A DNA stretch of 64,000 nt from Amorphoplanes digitatis. GTDB lineage: Bacteria > Actinomycetota > Actinomycetes > Mycobacteriales > Micromonosporaceae. Both the position numbers and the translations under genes were made by a program. The notes beneath the pieces are model-generated. The model had not been told where the DNA came from. It was given only the letters and a program-made list of their open reading frames with translations, and searched no databases. Shown in pieces: positions 34,291 to 42,329 of the stretch (the first letter of the stretch is position 1; each line of letters starts with the position of its first letter). The stretch is from contig NZ_JACHNH010000001.1 of assembly GCF_014205335.1 (NCBI RefSeq), positions 7,682,501 through 7,746,500 of the forward strand, read 5' to 3'.

Positions 34291-35298
34291 ATGACCGATG
34301 GTGTCTACAGGCCGATCCTGCGGCCTCGTCGTGGCGAGCTCGCCGCCCTGCATCATCTCGATGCCGATGCCGCGAAGCTGGTGATGCCCATCATCGAGCT
34401 CTCCCCGACCGAGCAGCTTCCGCAGCTGGTCCGCAAGATGCCGCCGCGTACCGGCGCGATCGCCGTCGACCTGGGCGCCATCGGGGATCCCTGGGATCCG
34501 CTCTCCTCGCCGCCGCTCGACCTCGCCGAGGAGCTCGCCGACGTCGGCGTGGCGATGCTGCCCGTGCTCCGGGCGTACGACAGTCCGCGGCGGCTGCTGG
34601 AGCACGGCCTGGCCGCGCGGATGCACCTGATGCGTGCCGTCCTGCGGCTACAGCCGCACCTCGACGCCCGCAACGCGGTCACCGCGACCGCGCTCACCGA
34701 CCGGATGCTCGCCGGCGCCGGCCTGGAGTTCGACCGCGTCGACCTGGTGATCGACCTGGCCGAGACCGCCTGCACCGCGCACGCCAACCGGTTCGAGGAG
34801 CGGGCCCGCAGCGTGCTGCGCTGGGCGCGGGCGTCGCCCTGGCGGTCGGTGACCATCGCGGCCGGCGCGATGCCGCCGAACCTCGACGACCTGCCGACCG
34901 ATGAGCCGGTCACGGTCGGGCGGCTCGACGCGCAGGTCTGGTCCCGGCTGCGCGAGCCGGGCATCGGCTACGCCGACTACGGCGTCACCTCGCCGATCCG
35001 CCGGCTGGGCATCAACCACCGGCAGCTTCCCACGCTGCGCTACACCGCCGACCTGGACTGGTGGATCTACCGCTGGGCCCGGCGCGGCGGGCGTAGCGAC
35101 GACCGGTGCCAGGACCTGTGCCGCACCCTGGTCGCCTCGCCGCAGTGGCCGGCGGCCGGCGCGCGGTTCTCCTGGGGCGACGCGCAGATCGCCCGGCAGG
35201 CCCGCAGCGCGCGGGGCGGCGGCAGCCCGGCGAGCTGGATGGCCTGGAGCACCTCGCACCACATCGCGCATGTGCTCCAGGCCCTGGCGCCACCCTGA
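34291..35298 (+). CDS. Beta-family protein (T4 beta-like)
   Basis: A 335-residue protein whose start, YRPILRPRRGELAALHHL followed by VMPIIELSP, is the hallmark of the beta protein family named after phage T4 beta. Later segments DLGAIGDPWDP, DLVIDLAE, SVTIAAGAMPPNL and YADYGVTSP follow the TIM-barrel-like strand/helix alternation of that family. Its biochemical role is not established, to my knowledge. Family members often sit near small regulatory or defence-type genes. It is followed 23 bp later by a primase-polymerase gene on the same strand. Confidence 0.75.
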   Translation: MTDGVYRPILRPRRGELAALHHLDADAAKLVMPIIELSPTEQLPQLVRKMPPRTGAIAVDLGAIGDPWDPLSSPPLDLAEELADVGVAMLPVLRAYDSPRRLLEHGLAARMHLMRAVLRLQPHLDARNAVTATALTDRMLAGAGLEFDRVDLVIDLAETACTAHANRFEERARSVLRWARASPWRSVTIAAGAMPPNLDDLPTDEPVTVGRLDAQVWSRLREPGIGYADYGVTSPIRRLGINHRQLPTLRYTADLDWWIYRWARRGGRSDDRCQDLCRTLVASPQWPAAGARFSWGDAQIARQARSARGGGSPASWMAWSTSHHIAHVLQALAPP

Positions 35299-35321
35299 CG
35301 AGTCTTCGTACACTTGTGCCA

Positions 35322-36176
35322 ATGCTGTTCGACGCCGCGCTCGCCTACGCCCGGCACGGGATCCCCGTCCTGCCGGTGCACACGCCTGCGGCCGGCGGCT
35401 CCTGCTCCTGCGGGCGGGCGGGCTGCGAGCGGCCGGGCAAGCATCCGCGCCTGCGGCACGGCCTCACCGAGGCAAGCGTCGATCCGCGGCGCATCGAGAT
35501 GTGGTGGGCGCGGTGGCCGCAGGCCAACGTCGGGCTGCGCACCGGCGTCGTCATGGACGTCGCCGACGTCGACTCCCCCGGCGGCTGGCACGGCCTGCGG
35601 CATCTGCTCGGCGGCGAGTTGCCGCGCGGGCCCCAGGTCCGGACGGGCGGCGGCGGCTGGCATTTCTGGTTCTCCCCGATCGGCTACGGAAACCGGGTGC
35701 GCCTGCTGCCCGGCGTCGACTGGCGCGGGTCCGGCGGCTACGTGATCGCGCCGCCGTCGCGGCACGCGAACGGCACCACCTACTACTGGGCGATCCGTCC
35801 CGGCGATCCCGCGGCGGTCCCGGCGGCGCTGCGGGACCTGGTCGCCGGCCCCGATCCGCCGTCCGCGACGCCGGAGGCGGGCCGCGACGCGATCGTCCAT
35901 CCCGGCCGCTACGCGGCGGTCGCGCTGGAGGCCGAGACCGCCCGGGTCGCCAACGCCCCGGTCGGCACCCGCAACGACACCCTGAACCGGGCGGCGTTCG
36001 CGCTCGGCCGGCTCGTCGGCGCGGGCCTGCTGGACGCGGCGACGGTGACCGGCGAGCTGACCGCGGCTGCCCGCTGGGCGGGCCTGGGCCGCGCCGAGAC
36101 GACCCGCACGATCCGCTCCGGCCTGAACGCAGGCCGCCTGCGCCCTCTCGAAACGACGCGACGCCGCGTGGCGTGA
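35322..36176 (+). CDS. Stand-alone bifunctional primase-polymerase (PrimPol) domain protein
   Basis: A 284-residue protein; ATG 35322 starts the domain directly: ALAYARHGIPVLPVHTP, the Cys-containing SCSCGRAGCERPGKHPR, then WWARWPQANVGLRTGVVMDV and ADVDSPGG with the acidic catalytic pair, and RTGGGGWHFWF and VDWRGSGGYVIAPPS. This is the N-terminal PrimPol half seen in phage and plasmid replication proteins. There is no helicase half; the C-terminal 80 residues are a helical domain. Stand-alone copies are common in actinobacteria. The last 45 bp lie in a perfect duplicated sequence. Confidence 0.85.
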   Translation: MLFDAALAYARHGIPVLPVHTPAAGGSCSCGRAGCERPGKHPRLRHGLTEASVDPRRIEMWWARWPQANVGLRTGVVMDVADVDSPGGWHGLRHLLGGELPRGPQVRTGGGGWHFWFSPIGYGNRVRLLPGVDWRGSGGYVIAPPSRHANGTTYYWAIRPGDPAAVPAALRDLVAGPDPPSATPEAGRDAIVHPGRYAAVALEAETARVANAPVGTRNDTLNRAAFALGRLVGAGLLDAATVTGELTAAARWAGLGRAETTRTIRSGLNAGRLRPLETTRRRVA

Positions 36177-36239
36177 CCGTCAAACGCGGGCCGCCTGCGC
36201 CCTCTCGAAACGACGCGACGCCGCGTGGCGTGACCGTCA
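36132..36239. repeat. Perfect 51-bp tandem duplication at PrimPol 3' end
   Basis: The 51 bases from 36132 to 36182 recur without change at 36189-36239 (57-bp period). The first copy contains the PrimPol stop. The second fills the gap to the convergent gene and overlaps its last three bases. Each copy contains ACGCC-GCGT-GGCGT, a small hairpin, so the duplication may double a terminator. Confidence 0.95.
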
Positions 36240-37682
36240 GTCGCGCGGCTCCGACGACGGAGGGCCGCCGTGTGTCCACGGGGTCTGGTCCGGGTCCGGG
36301 AAGGCGCCGCCCGGGCGATAGGCCTCGCTCAGCGTGGTGAGCAGCAGCCGCTCGCCGACCCCGGGCACGCTGCCGGGCTCGGCGACCAGCTTGCGGCCCA
36401 TCCCGCCGGAGAGCTCGAGCAGCACCTCGGTCCTGGCCTCGTCGACCGCCGTCACCGAGACGACAAGGGCCTTCTGGCCCGGCCGGACCGGCGAGGTCAG
36501 CGTCGCGCCCTTCTCGACGCGTACCGGCTCGGAGGTGACCACCATGATCCGGGGGCGCAGCACCGGCCGCTTGCCGCTGTCGTCGATCCGGTCCGCCTTC
36601 GCCAGCGTCACCTCGCCGGCGAAGGCCGCGCCGGTCAGCCGGTACTCGGCCATCACCAGCGGGTCATCGAAGGCGCGCTGCACCGCGTACCGGGTGGCGG
36701 CGTTCTCCAGGCGGTGCAGCCGGGCGGCGGCCGCGACCGCGCCGTCGCGCCGGGGCTGTGGCGGGCCGCCGTCGGCCAGGTGCTGCACGAAGCCCGAGTA
36801 GGTGTCGCGGTCGCCGTCCCAGCGGCCGGCCACCCGGGAGCCGGGCGGCAGCTCGCGCAGCAGGCGCAGGGCGCGCCACATCAGTTCCCAGGTGGGCAGG
36901 AGCTGGGCGCGCAGCACCTCGGTCAGGGCCGCGACGTCCGGCGACGCCGTGGACATCAGCGGCGCCAGCACGTGGTTGTCGAACGCCGGGTCGGTGGCGG
37001 GGCCGGCCGGCGGGGACACCGCCGGATCCTCGGCCGCGCGCGCCGCCTCGGCGCCGGTCCGCCCCGGCGGCGGGGAGATCCACCCCAGCAGGGCCGCGAG
37101 CTGGGCGTCCTCCGCACTGCTCTGGCCGGTCGCCCAGTGCAGACCGAGCGCCTGTACGGCGTTGAGCAGCAACGACGACCCCGGCAGCTCGGCGGAGTTG
37201 GCGAAGAACGTGAGCCAGCGCCCGAGCAGCGGCACCGAGGGCGGTACCGCGTACTCCCCCTCGGTGCTGCGGAAACGCGTCGACCGGCCGAACAGGCGCA
37301 GAAAGTCGACGCCGCCGGTGTTGGGCACCCAGAGCTGCGGCGCGTCGGTGAAGCGGTACCGCACGTCGCGCCCCCGGTCGACCGCGACCGGCTCGGCCGC
37401 CTGCGCGAAGCCGTCGACGTAGGGCACCAGCACGTCGGCGAGCTCCGCGGCGAAGGCGAAGCGGTGGTCCCGGTTGCGGGGCTGGGCCACGACCAGCAGC
37501 CGGGGATCGTGTTCGGCGCTGCCGAGCATCGCCGCCAGCGGCGCGTTCGCCTCGCCGGCCATCGCCAGCGGAATGATCACCAGCGGGCGGGGGTGTACGT
37601 GCAGGTGGCGTACCGTCGCGGTCCGCTGCGCCCGGCCCTGCGCGTACGCCTGCGCGCGGGCGAGCGCGGTGAGCGTACTCAT
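36237..37682 (-). CDS. Hypothetical protein, third gene of nuclease operon
   Basis: I do not recognise this 481-residue protein. The ATG at 37682 overlaps the upstream stop (ATGA). Segments include RHLHVHPRPLVIIPLAMAGE, LLVVAQPRNRDHRFAFAAEL, YRFTDAPQLWVPNTGGVDFL and a C-terminal beta-rich part (EVTLAKADRIDDS.., KRPVLRPRIMVVTSEPVRVE, ALVVSVTAVDEARTEVLLEL). No Walker, HTH, membrane or nuclease motif was found. Coupling to the RecB/Cas4-like gene suggests a shared task, with this as a large partner protein, perhaps nucleic-acid binding. The C-terminus runs into the duplicated 51-bp sequence. Confidence 0.7.
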   Translation of the reverse strand: MSTLTALARAQAYAQGRAQRTATVRHLHVHPRPLVIIPLAMAGEANAPLAAMLGSAEHDPRLLVVAQPRNRDHRFAFAAELADVLVPYVDGFAQAAEPVAVDRGRDVRYRFTDAPQLWVPNTGGVDFLRLFGRSTRFRSTEGEYAVPPSVPLLGRWLTFFANSAELPGSSLLLNAVQALGLHWATGQSSAEDAQLAALLGWISPPPGRTGAEAARAAEDPAVSPPAGPATDPAFDNHVLAPLMSTASPDVAALTEVLRAQLLPTWELMWRALRLLRELPPGSRVAGRWDGDRDTYSGFVQHLADGGPPQPRRDGAVAAAARLHRLENAATRYAVQRAFDDPLVMAEYRLTGAAFAGEVTLAKADRIDDSGKRPVLRPRIMVVTSEPVRVEKGATLTSPVRPGQKALVVSVTAVDEARTEVLLELSGGMGRKLVAEPGSVPGVGERLLLTTLSEAYRPGGAFPDPDQTPWTHGGPPSSEPRD

Positions 37683-38743
37683 TCCAGCTCGGCACGCAGG
37701 CGCGCGGCGGCCCGGAGCAGCGCCGCGGCCTCGGCCTGCTCCTCGGTCGGCGTCCGGTCGCCGGCCGCGAGGGCGAGCACCTCGTCGACGGTGCCGACGC
37801 CGCCGAGCGCGTCCCGGACCGGCCGGCCCAGCGCCGCGGTGCTGCCGGCGGCCTCGTGCCGGCAGTAGACGGCCAGCTCGCAGGCCGACAGGCACTCCGG
37901 TGCGTAGCTGGCCTCGATCTCGGTCAGCGCGGCGATCAGGTCGGCGCTCGGCAGCACCAGGTCGAAGCTGACCGACTCCGGCAGGGCGGCGGCCAGCGCC
38001 GAGACCGAGGCCAGGCGGGTGAGCTGGCGCTTGAGGGTGGCGAGTTGCTTGCGGACGTCGAGGACCACGGCCGCCGGGTTGAGCGAGAAGTTCTCGGTGC
38101 AGACCAGCACGACGTCGTGGCTGACCAGCTCCGGGTCGTGGCCCAGCTCCTCGAGCAGCCGGCGCAGCGCGAGCACGTAGACGGCGGCCTGCACGGCGGC
38201 CGCGGAGACCTTGGCGCTGTCGGCCTGGCCGTCCACGATCGCGAACGATTTGATCTCGACCACGTGCAGGCGGCCCTCGACCTGGAACGCGATCAGGTCC
38301 GGCTCGAGGAAGACCCGCTGGCCGGCGACGTCGAGGGTGAGCAGCGGGTGGTCGATGAGCGCGGCACCGGCGGCCTGGGCGAGCAGCTTGCGGGTGCGAG
38401 CGTGCCGGGCCGCGAGCGTGTCGTCCGCGTCCTCGCCGAGGTCGTCGTAGGAGATCCCGGCGGGCTCGAGCCGCAGGCAGTCGGCGAGCACCGAGAGCAG
38501 CAGCGCGCAGCCGTCGGCCTTGAGCATCGCCTCGAAGCCGTTGCCGCGGGCCAGCGCGAAGCGGGACTGGCCGAAGTTGCCGGGGAAGCCGATCTGCTGC
38601 GCGAGCTTCGGCTTGTCCACGCCGGCCGCGTCCAGCACGGCCCGGCGGGTGCAGCCGGGGTTGCCGGTGAGCGCGGCGATGGTGCGGGCGTTGTGCCGCT
38701 TCGGTGGTGCGCCGCCGCGCAGCCGGTCGAGCGCGGCGCTCAC
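37679..38743 (-). CDS. RecB/Cas4-like PD-(D/E)xK nuclease with four candidate Fe-S cysteines
   Basis: A 354-residue protein. The nuclease core is readable: His132 (IDHPLL), Asp149 in FLEPDLIAF, Glu163-x-Lys165 in VVEIKSF, and the RecB-family Q-x-x-x-Y at 185-189 (QAAVY). Upstream lies QSRFALARGNGFE, common in this clade. One cysteine near the N-terminus (Cys31, NPGC) and three at the C-terminus (Cys284, 288 and 294, CLSACELAVYC) match the one-plus-three arrangement that holds a 4Fe-4S cluster in Cas4 and AddB-type nucleases, though the spacing here is CX3CX5C. It has ATGA overlaps with both neighbours. Confidence 0.82.
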   Translation of the reverse strand: MSAALDRLRGGAPPKRHNARTIAALTGNPGCTRRAVLDAAGVDKPKLAQQIGFPGNFGQSRFALARGNGFEAMLKADGCALLLSVLADCLRLEPAGISYDDLGEDADDTLAARHARTRKLLAQAAGAALIDHPLLTLDVAGQRVFLEPDLIAFQVEGRLHVVEIKSFAIVDGQADSAKVSAAAVQAAVYVLALRRLLEELGHDPELVSHDVVLVCTENFSLNPAAVVLDVRKQLATLKRQLTRLASVSALAAALPESVSFDLVLPSADLIAALTEIEASYAPECLSACELAVYCRHEAAGSTAALGRPVRDALGGVGTVDEVLALAAGDRTPTEEQAEAAALLRAAARLRAELE

Positions 38744-39324
38744 CGGCGGCCCCGCTGGTGCGGCAGGCCGCGCACGCCGAAGAGCTGTTGCCGCTCGGGT
38801 AGTTCCTCCCAGCGGCGGATGGTCTCCTCCGGCGGCGGCGTGACGGCCACCCCGGCGAGGGCGGTCCGGGCCGCGTCGGCCAGCGCCGCCGGATTCTGCA
38901 CCGCGTACGCCTCCGGGCCGCCGGGCACCCGCTCGGCGAGCCGGCGCAGCAGCGCGGCCGCCGCGCGGCCGGCGGTTTCGCGCATGGCGATGAATTCGGC
39001 GATCCGGACGACCGCCGCGAGCTCGTCGGTGGCCGGCGCCGCGATCCGGCCGATCACCGGCCAGGTCGAGAGGGTGAACAGCCCGCGGGCCGCGGCCAGG
39101 TCCGGCAGCAGGGCCGGGCAGATCCGGTACGCGGCCGGCACGTCCTGCGCGAAGTCCCGCTCCTCGTCGCGCAGCAGCGCGGCCAGGGCGGCAGTGGAGA
39201 GATCCCCGTCGAAGAGCGCGCCGTGCACGTCCACTATCAGGCTCGCGGCGGCGGGCGCACCGATCAGCAACAGGGTGCGACGGGCCTGCTCGCGGGCGCT
39301 CGGCAGCGTGCTCAGGCGGTTCAT
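38740..39324 (-). CDS. Hypothetical protein, first gene of nuclease operon
   Basis: I do not recognise this 194-residue, mostly helical and Ala/Leu/Arg-rich protein. Readable parts are ARRTLLLIGAPAAASLIVDV, LAALLRDEERDFAQDV, a helix around VVRIAEFIAMRETAGRAAAA and the C-terminal ETIRRWEELPERQQLFGVRG. It is soluble by appearance, with no catalytic motif. ATG 39324 has GGAAG upstream. Its stop overlaps the start of the RecB/Cas4-like nuclease gene (ATGA), so it is the promoter-proximal member of the three-gene operon; the promoter should lie in 39325-39478. Confidence 0.7.
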   Translation of the reverse strand: MNRLSTLPSAREQARRTLLLIGAPAAASLIVDVHGALFDGDLSTAALAALLRDEERDFAQDVPAAYRICPALLPDLAAARGLFTLSTWPVIGRIAAPATDELAAVVRIAEFIAMRETAGRAAAALLRRLAERVPGGPEAYAVQNPAALADAARTALAGVAVTPPPEETIRRWEELPERQQLFGVRGLPHQRGRR

Positions 39325-39478
39325 GGCGGCCGCTTCCGTGGGGGACTCGTTGCGGATCGACTTTAGATCTTCATACAGGACGCAGGCAATGTGGGGACGA
39401 GTCAGTACGTTTCACCCACGGGAGGTGAATAAATCGCGCGTATCGGACAGCATCCAGGTGGCGCGCTACGTTCGGGGT

Positions 39479-39763
39479 ATGCCGAAGGCCATCTGGAACG
39501 ACGAGATCATCGCCGAGAGCGACGACACCGTGGTAGTCGAGGGCAACACGTATTTCCCGCGCTCCTCGCTGCGCGAGGACGTGCTGCGCCCGTCGGATAC
39601 GCACACCGTCTGCCCGTGGAAGGGCAAGGCTTCCTACTACACGCTCGAGGCCGCCGGGCAGGTCACCCAGGACGCGGTCTGGTTCTATCCGGAGCCGAAG
39701 CCCGACGCCAAGGCCGTCCGCGACCGGGTCGCGTTCAAGAAGACGGTCAAGGTCGAGGCCTGA
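39479..39763 (+). CDS. DUF427-family protein
   Basis: A 94-residue protein with the full DUF427 pattern: KAIWNDEIIAESDDTVVVEG, NTYFPRSSL, TVCPWKGKASYY and AVWFYPEPK before a short Lys-rich end. It is a small beta-barrel-like cytoplasmic protein of unknown biochemical function, widespread in actinobacteria. It is divergent from the nuclease operon, and a strong hairpin follows its stop. Confidence 0.88.
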   Translation: MPKAIWNDEIIAESDDTVVVEGNTYFPRSSLREDVLRPSDTHTVCPWKGKASYYTLEAAGQVTQDAVWFYPEPKPDAKAVRDRVAFKKTVKVEA

Positions 39764-39773
39764 CGCTCGCCGC

Positions 39774-39799
39774 CGGCGCGGGCTCGCGGGCCCGCGCCG
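39774..39799. terminator. Bidirectional terminator hairpin
   Basis: CGGCGCGGGC (39774-39783) and GCCCGCGCCG (39790-39799) form a perfect 10-bp stem with a six-base loop, 10 bp after the DUF427 stop and one base from the convergent gene's stop. Confidence 0.75.
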
Positions 39800-39800
39800 C

Positions 39801-40211
39801 CTACCCGATCCTGGGGTGGGCCTCCTCGATCGCCGACACCTCCAGGTAGTCCAGCATGTCGGCCTGCTCCGCCGGCGCGAGCGCGTAGAACGCCTCGTAG
39901 GCCGAGGACCGCGAGTGCGGGGTCTCCGCCGCCAACAGCGCGATGATCGCCGACCACGCCAGCGAGACCCGGTCGAAGAGCCGCGCGGTCCGCAGCGAGG
40001 TCAGCCGGCTCAGCATCGCCACCTTCGTCGCGGCGTCGTCGTCGAGCGGGATCCGGTCCGACAGCTCGAAGAGCGCCTTGCCGCGATAGGGGTGCTCGGC
40101 CTCGATCAGGCGGGCCAGCTCGGCGTTGTCCATCTGGTCGACGGGCGGCGCGGGGCCACGCCGGGGCAGGCGCGCCGGGGAATCCTCAGCGGGCACGGCT
40201 GTCCCGCCCAC
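39801..40211 (-). CDS. Hypothetical helical protein
   Basis: 136 residues from GTG 40211, or 110 from ATG 40133 (MDNAELARL), which is the better-conserved-looking part. The later region is a set of amphipathic helices (FELSDRIPLDDDAATKVAML, WSAIIALLAAETPHSRSSAY, EAFYALAPAEQADMLDYLEV). No known domain was recognised. With the upstream start it overlaps the small gene before it by 26 bp, so translational coupling is possible. It ends at a bidirectional terminator. Confidence 0.6.
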   Translation of the reverse strand: MGGTAVPAEDSPARLPRRGPAPPVDQMDNAELARLIEAEHPYRGKALFELSDRIPLDDDAATKVAMLSRLTSLRTARLFDRVSLAWSAIIALLAAETPHSRSSAYEAFYALAPAEQADMLDYLEVSAIEEAHPRIG

Positions 40212-40401
40212 TCTCGAAACCCACGCCCGGCACCTGGTGCGGCAGCGTCGGGCGGCTCTGGAACGTGGGGAACGGTGGCGAGGGCATCACCGGCTGCTCC
40301 GGTCGTTCCGGGGCCGCATCGGTGTCGGCGGTCTCCTCGACCGCGTCATCGACCTGGTCACGCACGCTGTCCTCCGCGTCCTCCACTTTCCGTCCCAGCA
40401 C
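40186..40401 (-). CDS. Small acidic hypothetical protein (71 residues)
   Basis: GTG 40401 has a perfect GGAGG seven bases upstream, which is why I accept this gene. The first 30 residues are charged and helical (KVEDAEDSVRDQVDDAVEET). The rest is Pro-rich and probably unstructured (PERPEQPVMPSPPFPTF). No domain was recognised. It is divergent from the FxsA precursor gene with 184 bp between, and overlaps the downstream helical-protein gene. Confidence 0.6.
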   Translation of the reverse strand: MLGRKVEDAEDSVRDQVDDAVEETADTDAAPERPEQPVMPSPPFPTFQSRPTLPHQVPGVGFESGRDSRAR

Positions 40402-40585
40402 AGTTTGTCCTCCGTTGCCGACTTTCGCTGTGTTGGCGTCCCTATGAGATCACGCCGCGTCAAACCCGGCGACCGCAGCCTCCGGTAACTCCCCGACATC
40501 ACCCGACCCGACGACCGCCGTAATGTTGCGGTAATACATTGATACTTGTCGGTCGGCAAACAGTGTCGACGAATACTGAGAGTAG

Positions 40586-40798
40586 GTGTCCGTGGACGGG
40601 GGTACGAACACCACGGGTCCGGCACGCGAGTGGCGATCGGCCATGATCGACGTATCCGGGCTGTCGCTCGCCGAGCTGGCGGCGGATGCCGCACCGGGCC
40701 CGGTCGACGACTCGGCGCTGGCGCACTGCCTGCGGCGGCTCGCGGACGACCTGGTCCGGCCGGGCCAGCCGATCGCCGGCTTCAATTCGGCGCTCTGA
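40586..40798 (+). CDS. fxsA: FxSxx-COOH peptide precursor
   Basis: A 70-residue precursor (GTG 40586; GTG 40592 also possible). The leader holds LIDVSG-like MIDVSGLSLAELAADA and ALAHCLRRLADDLVRP, and the last five residues are F-N-S-A-L, the defining FxSxx C-terminus. In known systems a radical SAM enzyme crosslinks the core of such peptides. Here the next gene, seven bases downstream, is an HExxH modification-type protein; no radical SAM gene is present within the window. Confidence 0.85.
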   Translation: MSVDGGTNTTGPAREWRSAMIDVSGLSLAELAADAAPGPVDDSALAHCLRRLADDLVRPGQPIAGFNSAL

Positions 40799-40805
40799 GG
40801 AGATC

Positions 40806-42272
40806 ATGACGCGATCCGGGATCGCCGGCGCGCGCCCGCACCGGCTCAGCGACGGCGCGTTCGCCGCGCTCGGCGCGGGCCGCCCCGACGCCGCGACCGT
40901 CGGCGAGCTGCGCCGCGCCCAGCTCAGCCGCCACATGTTGTTACTGCGCGAGATCGCCGCGACCGCTCCGACACCCGGGTTCGCGAGCCTGGTCGCGCAG
41001 GAGCGTGCGGACCCCCCGCGCGTACGCGAGATGCTCGCCCGGCCGCTGACCGGGGTGTGGGCGGCGAGTTACCTCAGCGCGCTTCGGCTCGGAAGTCTGC
41101 CCGAAGAGGCAGGCGCCGGATACCTGGCGGACCTCGCCGCGGCGCCGGGCCGGGCCGGGCGGCTGCTCACCGCCACCCACGACGGGTTGTCGATCTCGGT
41201 ACGGGTCGAGGATCAGGATCCGCTGCGGTCCCGGCTCGGGCTGACGCCGGCCGCCCGGCTCACCGACGCACAGGCGGCACGCTGGCAGGAGCTCTTCGCA
41301 GGGGCCTGGCGGCTGCTCGCCGGCCGGCTGCGGCCGCAGGCCGAGGTGCTGGCCGCGGTCCTGGACTGCATCGTTCCCGTCGAGGCCGACCCGGACGCCC
41401 GGGGCATCAGCGCGACCTCCGCGGACGCGTTCGGCGCCGTCGCCATGTCCGAGCCCGCCGACGCCACCGCGCTCGCGGTCGGGCTGCTGCACGAGACACA
41501 GCACAGCGTCCTGAACGCGGTGAACTACCTCTTCGACCTGCACGAGGAGCCGGACGCCCTCGGTTACTCGCCGTGGCGCGACGACCCCCGCCCGGCGTCC
41601 GGAATCCTGCACGGCGCCTACGCCTACCTGAACGTCGCCCGCTTCCGGCGGGCCCGCGACGGCGATCCGCTGGCGGCCTTCGAGTTCGCCAGGTGGCGCT
41701 CGGCCGTGGTCACCGCTGCGGACGAGCTGCTGGGCCGGGGCCGGCTCACCGCGGCGGGTACCCGATTCGTGACCGCGCTGCGGGCCGAGGCGCTGCCCTG
41801 GCTCGACGAGCCGGTCGCGCCCGAGGTGGCGCGGCTCGCCGCCGGCGCGAACGCGGACCACCGCCTGCGCTGGCGGCTGCGGAACCTGCGCGTCGACCCG
41901 GCGGACGCCCGCGCGCTGGCCGCGGCGTGGCGCCGCGGGGACTCCCCGCCGCGCGTCGCATCCCACCTGCGCGAACAGCCCCGCCGGGCGCTGGAGGCGA
42001 GCGCCCGGCTGGACCTGGCGCACGCCGTGCTCCGCGGCGAGCCGGTGTACGGGACGGGCGGCGATCTCGCGTACGTCCGGGGCGAGCGGGATGCGGCCGT
42101 CCACGCGTACGCCAGGGGTCTGATGGGTGATCCGGGTGACGACGCGGCCTGGGCGGGTCTGGTCCTGACCGGCGGGCTGAGCGCCGAGCCGGAGGTCCTC
42201 GCGGCCGCCTACCGCGCGCTGGGCGACCGAAATGTGGACCCGATCACGCTCGCGACCTGGCTTTCTTCGTAA
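40806..42272 (+). CDS. HExxH-motif putative peptide modification protein
   Basis: A 488-residue protein with GAGGAG six bases before ATG 40806. The motif LLHETQHSVLNAVNYLFDLH has His229 and His233; further along, GILHGAYAYLNVARF has the conserved HGAYA typical of the HExxH family attached to FxSxx systems. In other genomes this domain is fused to, or encoded next to, the radical SAM maturase FxsB; here it stands alone directly after fxsA. The C-terminal third is a helical domain with TPR-like character. The reaction performed by this family is not established, to my knowledge. Confidence 0.85.
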   Translation: MTRSGIAGARPHRLSDGAFAALGAGRPDAATVGELRRAQLSRHMLLLREIAATAPTPGFASLVAQERADPPRVREMLARPLTGVWAASYLSALRLGSLPEEAGAGYLADLAAAPGRAGRLLTATHDGLSISVRVEDQDPLRSRLGLTPAARLTDAQAARWQELFAGAWRLLAGRLRPQAEVLAAVLDCIVPVEADPDARGISATSADAFGAVAMSEPADATALAVGLLHETQHSVLNAVNYLFDLHEEPDALGYSPWRDDPRPASGILHGAYAYLNVARFRRARDGDPLAAFEFARWRSAVVTAADELLGRGRLTAAGTRFVTALRAEALPWLDEPVAPEVARLAAGANADHRLRWRLRNLRVDPADARALAAAWRRGDSPPRVASHLREQPRRALEASARLDLAHAVLRGEPVYGTGGDLAYVRGERDAAVHAYARGLMGDPGDDAAWAGLVLTGGLSAEPEVLAAAYRALGDRNVDPITLATWLSS

Positions 42273-42329
42273 GTTCGCTCAGATCGGGCAATCCGGCACC
42301 GATGAGACCCCCTGTTGGAGGTGGGTGTC

